A DNA stretch of 64,000 nucleotides. Origin: Maratus speciosus (taxonomy: Eukaryota; Arthropoda; Arachnida; Araneae; Salticidae). The number at the start of each line of letters is the position of its first letter. Position 1 is the first letter of the stretch. Below the pieces are notes generated by a model. That model made no database searches, was not told the DNA's origin, and saw only the letters and a list, made by a program, of their open reading frames with translations. Positions 57,271 to 64,000 of the stretch are shown here, piece after piece. The stretch spans positions 441,986,619 through 442,050,618 of the forward strand of contig OZ010786.1 of NCBI GenBank assembly GCA_963932465.1, given 5' to 3'. The position numbers were made by a program, and so were the translations under genes.

Positions 57271-58041
57271 AAAAAACCAACAGAAAAAAAGAGTGTCCAA
57301 TCCAGGTCCGGGTCCGATCCTGGGTCTTTAGTTACCATAAGATAATTGCTTAATTTCATTTTGTTATTCACATTTTCTTCACTATCAACGCAATCTGAAA
57401 AATAAGTTCTTCTGTGTTATTTCAATCTAGAGATATAAACTGCATTAAATTTTTAAGTTTTAAAAAAGAAATATATTTTATTATGTTTTACTAAAAATAC
57501 ATTATCTGAGAATATACATATAAACTATTAATGAAATCGAACTGTCAGTTATCTGTTTCATAACTATAAGCTGGCAGATTTTCATGAATTTTTTATCCTT
57601 GTATTATTTGTATGGAAAAATATGTCAGATAAAAATTTTGTTTCTGTTTGGTGGTACTAGTGCACTTTTATACGATTTTCTAAATTTACTCATGCTGTGA
57701 TACATTATTCATATTACCTTTCGAGTATGTAGGAATATTTTCTGTCAAAAATACGTCGGTTTAAAAATTAAGTTAGACATAAAAAAATAATAAAATAAAT
57801 AAAAATAAACTAATCGAAGTAAAGTATAATTTAAAGTTATACTTATTTTATAGATCCTTTAGCCGTGTGAGAAAAAAATTTTTGTTTAATGGAAAATATG
57901 GATTGTAACAATGTATAAATCAATAATGAATATGTATGAAAACTATGAATGTAGTATTGTGTTTGCCAATTTGGGCAATTAAAGTATCTGAAGTACTAAA
58001 TTAAGAACAAGTAAAAATTAAATTAAAAAAAATCAAAAAAA
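57271..58041. other. AT-rich stretch, nothing recognised
   Basis: A CAGGTCCGGGTCCGATCCTG segment (about 57303-57322) is a local GC-rich near-palindrome. No gene. Confidence 0.4.
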
Positions 58042-58547
58042 ACCCGACTGCGTAGAAAACGAACTAATTAATTATGTCTCATCAATGTGAAACTATTTTT
58101 TATATGAATTACCTGTTTTTTTAATTACTTTTATTGATGACTTTTAAGTTGTGTTTAATTGTTAGTTTCTATCTACAGACACTGTTTTGATGAGGCCTAT
58201 AGATGTCTATGAAGGTCAGAGTTGCGGTAAAGCTAGAGACCCTACCTACACAACTTCCAGGTAGTGTAATATTTAAAAGGAGCTTCTGACTGTAAAATAG
58301 TCAATGAAACATCGTGTTCATTTTGAAAGACCCATCCAATGATATGCCACTCAATAGGGTGAGTAATTTGTTTTCGTCTCTACCGCCATTTTGAATTTTT
58401 AAAAACAAAACCTAGCCTATAACCATTGGACGATTAAGGCAAATCGATAGAGACCTCATTCATTAAAATCCATCCAGCTGTTGGGATGTTTCGAGGTTAT
58501 AAATAAATCCACATACCCAGATACGCGTGAAACACATAACTCTTCTT
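58042..58547 (-). mobile_element. ACCCGACTG-family element, copy 3, without nested insert
   Basis: ACCCGACTG (58042) to CAGTTGGAT (58547). It aligns with copies 1 and 2 but lacks the AATTCCTACT block: GTGAAACTATTTTTTATATG runs directly into the outer part. It therefore preserves the ancestral uninterrupted form. 506 bp. Confidence 0.85.
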
Positions 58548-58824
58548 GCAGTTGGATAAAAAGTGCTTTGTGGGGGATTCTATATAACTTTGGCCAATAA
58601 TATTAATATTTTATAAGATGCAGAATTTTTATGAAAATATCAAAACATAATGAAATGTGGTATTCATGGCATCCTTCTCGTTATCGCTGTATATGCATTT
58701 TCTACTGAATTTGTACAAGCAAAGGCACTGCCGCCTTTTGAAATATAACTTTTACAGACATATTGCAGAATTCGGCAGGAATTTGTGGCTGATTTCATGT
58801 GTTTTATATTCTGTTAAATAAAGC
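58548..58824. other. Short non-coding stretch
   Basis: Nothing recognised. Confidence 0.4.
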
Positions 58825-58869
58825 GTCTCATTATCAGCTCTTTCCTGGCTTCATTCATTTATGGGATGT

Positions 58870-59866
58870 TTAACCCCCCTGAGGGGCGCTGGGATATACA
58901 GTATAACTTCAAAAATTCGGCATCATTGGAACCATGACTATGCCGGATTTTTGAAGAAATGTCAAAAATAGTACTATATTCTTATTGGTGCCTTTAAGCC
59001 ATAGTTTATTTCATTATTAAGTGATAATTGTGTAAGAGAAAGAGAAAATTAAATATAAAAATAAACTTACATTAATTGATATTTTCTATGTTACAGAAAA
59101 AAAAAAAAAATCTAATAAAGAGTGAAATTATTTCTTCTCGTGAAATTTCGGAAACATCGATGTCAATTTTGTTTGCTTCTAATTTTTTGGCCGTTCTTTA
59201 ACAAGTTTTTCTTGTATTTTATATTAGGAAATTTCTATTACTGATATATTTCGAAATGCAGTCTTGTTCTCTAAAGCAGCTATTAATTCTCAAGTTAAAT
59301 ATAAGCATTTTTCCAGTGATACTTTTACTTCTGCCTGTTGTTCATCCTCGTCTTCGTAGCTGTTACTAGCGTTATCGACAGTTCTATTTAGCACAGCGTG
59401 AGAAGAGAGACTCCAAAGAACTTGTGTGCTAGTCTCCACGCTGTTGATTAGCAACAGTGCAGCTCCCAGGAATTTCTTTCAGAAAATAATCGCCCCTGAG
59501 AAATGAAAAAAATGTCAAATATTATTTTTTTGCATTTTACTTTCGATCTTGAAGTTTTTAATTCATCAACAATTTCTATTTTTCATCTACCATAACTTAA
59601 AAGTGTAAAAGAAAAAGGAAGGAAAAAGGCTGGTTTTGATTCTGGATTTTTGAAAATGTCGGATTTTTGAAGTCACACTGTATTTCATCCCATCTATGAT
59701 TAATGAATTTTTGCACCAGATAAATTTTATTAAATTTTAGTTTTCTAACTTTGGTGGAAAAAAAGTTGTAAAATTGCTTTTTCTTATTTTGCAATAAATC
59801 TTTTTGCAGATTCCAGTGTGAATTCGACATTACAGAAACACAATTACTTGCCTCTGAAAGGGTTAA
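58870..59866. mobile_element. TTAA element (piggyBac-type) inserted in the tandem array
   Basis: TTAACCCCCCTGAGGGGC at the left; GCCTCTGAAAGGGTTAA at the right. The ends match as TTAACCC...GAGG. TTAA lies at both borders, with tandem-array sequence beyond. It contains a pogo-like element (58897-59682) beginning only 24 bp from its left end. No transposase frame. Confidence 0.65.
58897..59682. mobile_element. pogo-like element, 786 bp
   Basis: TA-CAGTATAACTTCAAAAATT at the left, ATTTTTGAAGTCACACTG-TA at the right. Subterminal GCCGGATTTTTGAA / TCTGGATTTTTGAAAA words repeat inside. CAGT...ACTG with TA suits pogo/Tigger-type MITEs. The 77-codon minus frame at 59597-59830 crosses its right border and is spurious. 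Confidence 0.72.
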
Positions 59867-59867
59867 T

Positions 59868-60074
59868 GGCTAATTCCATGTGAACTTGTCATGTCTATCA
59901 CACAGTTGAAAATCGCTATGCTTGTTGGCCACCGTTATTTTCGAAAAGTTTGCTTCACCTTATTCAATTGATGAGATATTTCCGATAAAATAAGTCACAT
60001 TTTTCCGTTCTAAAATAATGGTAGCCAAAAATCGTAGTATGTGACAGACATGACAAGTTCGCATGGAATTAGCT
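59868..60074 (+). mobile_element. GGCTAATTCC MITE, copy 3
   Basis: GGCTAATTCCATGTGAACTT at the left, AAGTTCGCATGGAATTAGC at the right. It matches copies at 28438 and 42369 along its full length. It inserted immediately beside the TTAA of the previous element. Confidence 0.88.
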
Positions 60075-60655
60075 TAAAGTGTTTAAGCGCAAAATGTACA
60101 AATAAACTATGAGCACTTCAAAACATTGGCACATTAAAACACTATCAACCAATGATTGATTATCAGTTCTTTCCTGACATCACTCACTTGTGGGGTGTGG
60201 TGTTTAAGTACAACAAGTATAAATAAACTTTAAGCAACTCAAAACATTGGCACATTAAAAAACTATCAACCAGTGATTCATTATCCGTTATTCAATGACT
60301 TCACTCACTTGTGGTGTGTTTAAGGTGTTTAAGCACAAAATGTCCAAATAAACTATGAGCAGATCAAAACTTTGGAACATTAAAATACTATCAACCAATG
60401 ATTGATTATCAGCTCTTTCTTGACATCACTTACTTGTGGGATGTGGATGTGGTGTTTAAGTACAAAAAGTATAAATACTCAAAACACTGACTCATTAAAA
60501 AAGTATCAACCACTGATTAATTATCAGTTATTCCCTGACCTCACTCACTTGTGGTGTGTTTAAGGTGTTTAAGCACAAAATGTACAATTAAACTATGAGC
60601 ACCTCAAAACATTGGCACATTAAAAGCTATCAACCAATGATTTCATGTTGCGAAT

Positions 60656-60847
60656 ATTTTGATGCCCTTCTTAAAAAAAATTAGCTGTCATTTTACAATA
60701 AATATTTAATAAAAAAGCAAGATTAATCGCCCTTCTCTGCGTTGATGCAGTTCAACAATGTAGCATATTTAAACTAATATTTAAAAGCTAAAGGAACTTT
60801 TTGAACTTTATAAGCTAATATTATTACTTCATGAGTAAAACATTGAT
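60656..60847. other. Short AT-rich spacer
   Basis: Nothing recognised. Confidence 0.4.
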
Positions 60848-61006
60848 GAGAGCGCTCCAACCCAAATGACTGCTTGCTACCACTAAATTTTAATGATATT
60901 AATCGCCTTATTTAATGATAGGATTTCTAAGATTTAATAAAGCAAAGATTTCTATTAAAAGTTTGTGGTGAAAATCAATTATTTGAATTGAGCGCTCTCA
61001 CCCCTG
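60848..61006. mobile_element. Palindromic MITE, GATGAGAG family, copy 2
   Basis: Begins GATGAGAGCGCTCCAACCCA and ends TGAGCGCTCTCACCCCTG. It matches 5769-5932, with the same ACCACTAAATTTTAAT arm and a centre of GATTTAATAAAGCAAAGA. The right arm is more worn. Confidence 0.82.
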
Positions 61007-61432
61007 ATAAAAAAAATATTTAAAAAAATGTCATTGTAAGTAATATATAACATGATATATAACATTAAACATATATATTGTTTAAATCATGTCATTAAAA
61101 ATACAAATTTTAATGTCATCGTAAAAAGAATGTAACCATTTTGTTTCCTTAAAAACTTCAATATATCGAGTTTCTGGCCTGGCTGGTCCTCAGTGGGTTA
61201 GCTAGGAATAGATATGGCCCTTCTTCCCAGGCTTTAGAGATATTCCCATCTTTAAAACAATTGGGACGGCCACCCAGAAAGGTGTCTTGTCCCTTTCTGC
61301 CATTGTACTAATGAATTAATGTTTGAAAAATGATAGACAAAACAGCAATGCATAAAACGCCGAGTTGCGAAAAAGAGTATAATAGTTACTGTCCTAAAGA
61401 GAACAAGTAATATAACAATTTTTTTTTTAAAT
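61007..61432. other. Stretch with a GC-richer unclassified segment (61165-61305)
   Basis: The segment TCTGGCCTGGCTGGTCC... to CCCTTTCTGCCATTGTAC is less AT-rich than its surroundings, but has no long frame or recognisable RNA fold. Origin unknown. Confidence 0.35.
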
Positions 61433-61970
61433 TCAATTCCTACTTAGGTCATCTAAGAAAAATTTAATATAATCCCTTAAGCTAATATTAGTTTTTGTTG
61501 CATTAAAATATCTCAACTGGTTGACTTTCTAAAAGCAAGTAGGTTTACAATGGAAGTCTATGGGAATTGGGCGAAATATTAGAGATCTCGCCCAGTTGGC
61601 GTCACTGTTGGCGACTCATTTTGTTCGCCAAATTTGGCGATATATCGCCAAGTTGGTGACAAACATGGCGGTATTTGGCGACAGAACAGGTTCCCCCTAT
61701 GGTAACCCCCTTATAGATATGAAGATGCATTAAATGCTTCAATAACCAATGGCCGTCATTTTGCCTCCCATGTAAAACTAAAATTAATGAATTAAAAATT
61801 TAAAAAACTGAATTAACATCACATTGTCATCCAGTACAAGTTTAAAAAATTTATTTTAACTTGATAGGATGAATAATACGTATTTAATTAACGATTGAAA
61901 ATTTGAACAAGATATATATATAAATAAATAAATAAATATAAGGAGAGTGTGAACTAATAGTAGGAATTGA
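61433..61970 (+). mobile_element. AATTCCTACT-family element, copy d
   Basis: TCAATTCCTACTTAGGTCA at the left to CTAATAGTAGGAATTGA at the right. It is longer than copies a and c because its centre is a TTGGCG/CGCCAA-rich block (61568-61690) with a 16-bp palindrome TGGCGATATATCGCCA (61635-61650). No coding frame. Confidence 0.85.
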
Positions 61971-62976
61971 AAAAAATTATCATATATCTAACTTTATGTA
62001 ATAGAAGATTTATTGCGTACCAATGTACAAATAAGGTTGAAATTTATTTTTGTTGAAAAAGGTAGACTATACATTGCAGAAATAGTTGTAACATTACTAA
62101 CATCAGGACACCTGAGAAGTATATTAGGAGCAAATATAACTATCTTGAAGTAGAAAACAAACTTCCACACCTCGTGGCACGTTTTGAACTTCATGATCCA
62201 GAAGCTGTTTCTGCGAGTTGTCCCACTTTAATTTCAGACACTAATACCTGCATACATGCTTTTCACGGATATTATCGAACATAAGAATGCCATTCCCAGT
62301 AATTCCATATAATGTCATTAGGCTTTCTCGCTGGGAAATGTGGTGAACAGATGAGGGTTTCCATATCATCGTTATCAAGAAAACATGATGTGCGAGATTG
62401 TGCGTTATCGCCCATAAAACAAAAAGTTATCAACGAAAAAACCATGGAAAATTCACAAAGGATGCAGCAAAACTTCATGAATCTTCAGGTCGATGGTCAT
62501 AGTTCCAAATACAAGCAGACGTAGCCGGAAGCATCCGTTGACCATAATGCCAGTCAACATTTTTGGCAATATAAGAGCCATATCGATTACTTTCATTAAT
62601 ATTTTATGGATGATAAACACTGCCATTCAAACGCTAGATATGTTGTGGTGTACAATCATATAAAGATTTATTATACAGTAACACCCATACTCTCAACCCC
62701 TAAATCTATTAGTAGACTTAGTGACGATGCTGACAACGATGCTTGCAACTGCAAGTTGCTGTACCGTTGCCTATCTGACATTAAAATTTTGTTAGCAAAG
62801 TTAACTCTGTTTGATAATAGTAGCCTTCTCCTTCATTCCGTTACATTATGGTCTAAGGGAAGAGAGTCATTTGCAATGTATTAAAATTACACTATTTCAT
62901 ACGTATTGAAATGGATATACATCACTTAGGTGCACTATAAGATGCTTACTGTAGAATGTAGTGTGCATAGCATTTA
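61971..62976. other. Stretch with short unassigned frames
   Basis: Short frames at 61994-62194 (minus), 62312-62524 (plus), 62272-62478 (minus, antisense to the previous) and 62606-62884 (plus). None shows a recognisable domain, and they overlap on opposite strands. Base composition is slightly less AT-rich than usual, so an eroded coding relic is possible but unsupported. About 62890-62976 belongs to a repeat also at 30650-30790. Confidence 0.35.
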
Positions 62977-63147
62977 CAGGCCTGCCACTGGTGATTTTGT
63001 TTTAATTCTATCTCGCACCAGTTTCTGAAAACATAAATCTTTCATGTACGGTTTCACAACATTTGTAAAAGAAATATACAACAAAATTTACTTTTTAAAA
63101 CTAGTGGTGGGAATAGAATTTAAAAATATTCACCAGTGGCAGCCCTG
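62977..63147. mobile_element. hAT-like MITE with paralogous empty site
   Basis: CAGGCCTGCCACTGGTGA at the left, TCACCAGTGGCAGCCCTG at the right; the arms continue through TTCTATCTCGCACCAGTTT-type sequence for about 50 bp. CATTTA is present at both borders (62971-62976 and 63148-63153). The related repeat at about 30760 reads ATAATTTATAGCTCATTT without an insert. Confidence 0.88.
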
Positions 63148-63967
63148 CATTTATCGCTCATTTACAGGGACATACAAAAGTACGCGGTTATATTACGGTT
63201 TATGAACAATAATGGCGAGAAATGAGTTTTAAATTATGTTATAAGTTTTTTAATGTAACTAATATTTTTTATTACTTGTATATATAAATTGTATAGGTCA
63301 TATACAGGTCATGTATAGGTCATAAACGGATGAAATTCTATTCATTGATGGAGATTGCTAAACGAAAATTTTAAATCGTGTTATGTGTTTTCTAACTGAA
63401 CTAGGTTTTAGAGTAATATATATTATATATACAAATTGACAATATACACGCAGTATACAGCTATTCGCAATGGAATCTGAATTTTTATTCCAAATATAGA
63501 TGGTAATTGCCGAAATTGAGTTTTTAAATGTTTTATATGTTTCCAACTAGGTTACCTTAATTATCATTCCTCATTCTATTTAACGATGAGATTTTTTTTC
63601 ATTACTCTGAACGTGTTGGAAAGTGTTTTATAATCTACACTTGACCCACGATATTTCTTTCTCGTAACATTTAAAACCGTAAAAAATGTGTCGCCAATTA
63701 GTAAAATCCTGATTTATGAATGGAAATCTCCTGAATTTTTTATCTTTATAAATTGAGTATTATTACATTACGTTTAACACGTGTTATAGACCGATCATGT
63801 TGATTTTGTTTATAGGGTTTTTTCATATTACGTGTTATCTTACTATTTTAATTATCTCCTTTATTACTTTATTATACAAGTGTTGTGCGTTGTGGCCCAC
63901 CTAACGTATAAAACACATGTTTGCGGATAGCGAGAAAAAGAAAACGTCGAGTGTGATTGTTCTAGAC
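63148..63967. other. Non-coding stretch with dispersed repeat fragments
   Basis: 63148-63210 continues the repeat shared with 30770-30810. About 63600-63640 (GAACGTGTTGGAAAGTGTTT) matches about 40005-40035 (GAATGTGTTGGAAAGTGTTA). No gene. Confidence 0.5.
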
Positions 63968-64000
63968 CAGGATCGGCGAACCTTTTCACTTGCGCGTGCC
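63968..64000. mobile_element. hAT element terminal repeat, cut by window end
   Basis: CAGGATCGGCGAACCTTTTC followed by ACTTGCGCGTGCC closely resembles the CAGGGGTCGGCAACCTTTTT type of hAT end found in many animals. The element would continue beyond 64000. Confidence 0.75.

Larger units (their letters stand above)
58825..60655. repeat. 122-bp tandem array split by transposons
   Basis: Units starting GTGTTTAAGCACAAAATGTA recur at about 60078, 60202, 60325, 60450 and 60566 (period 116-125) with CATTGGCACATTAAAA, CTATCAACCAATGATTGATT and CACTCACTTGTGG. The end of one unit (ATTATCAGCTCTTTCCTGGC to GGGATGTTTAA) is found at 58830-58873, left of a TTAA element. So the array was opened by insertion at TTAA and its parts are now about 1.2 kb apart. 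Confidence 0.85.

Overview
This is AT-rich animal DNA with almost no unique coding content. It is built from layered transposable elements. The organism is most likely an arthropod and plausibly an arachnid such as a spider. The grounds are a tRNA-derived SINE whose body carries a GGGGTCGATAAA...GTACCA core, an intact Tc1-type element of arthropod character, and the abundance of TTAA-, TA- and 8-bp-target MITEs. This is an inference, not a proof. The only intact recognisable protein gene is a Tc1-family transposase (23200-24240, +). The other long reading frames are repeat by-products, decayed transposon genes or frames I cannot recognise.

Layout. 1-5185 is a tandem array with a 1463-bp unit; each unit is a 1.07-kb Tc1/mariner-type MITE plus a 395-bp spacer, and the array stops exactly at a TA/TIR junction. 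8.8-11.1 kb is a non-autonomous Helitron with another element inserted in it. 11.7-17.5 kb holds several MITEs, a 171-bp tandem repeat and a GC-rich block. 17.7-21.0 kb has an inverted-end element carrying a nested MITE, and a hAT-like element holding a large palindrome with two divergent tRNA-Thr-like cores. 22.0-24.6 kb is a nest in which a roughly 200-bp piggyBac-type MITE holds both a second TTAA element and the complete Tc1 element. 25.5 kb is a tRNA-SINE with a perfect 12-bp target duplication. 26.6-29.1 kb is a long-inverted-repeat element with a perfect 9-bp target duplication and two mirror-image relics of one protein.

31.1-40.0 kb carries two near-identical 3.1-kb direct repeats flanking 2.6 kb of non-coding DNA (LTR-like or a duplication). 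40.2-48.8 kb is a very dense MITE district that includes a palindromic hAT MITE split by a 3.2-kb piggyBac relic. 49.4-50.5 kb is a tandem duplication of half a MITE. 50.6-58.5 kb and 61.4-62.0 kb hold copies of two families (named here ACCCGACTG and AATTCCTACT) that invade each other; one copy is interrupted by a second Helitron. 58.8-60.7 kb is a 122-bp tandem array split by a TTAA element, which itself holds a pogo-like element, with another MITE alongside. The window ends inside the terminal repeat of a hAT element.

The main result is relational. Several insertions can be defined to within a base or so because another copy of the same family in this window preserves the empty site (Helitron 2, the SINE, the 62977 MITE, the AATTCCTACT element inside ACCCGACTG, and the insertion into Helitron 1). 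All alignments were made by eye, so coordinates of degenerate elements are approximate. Names such as 'hAT-like' rest on terminal sequence and target-duplication length.
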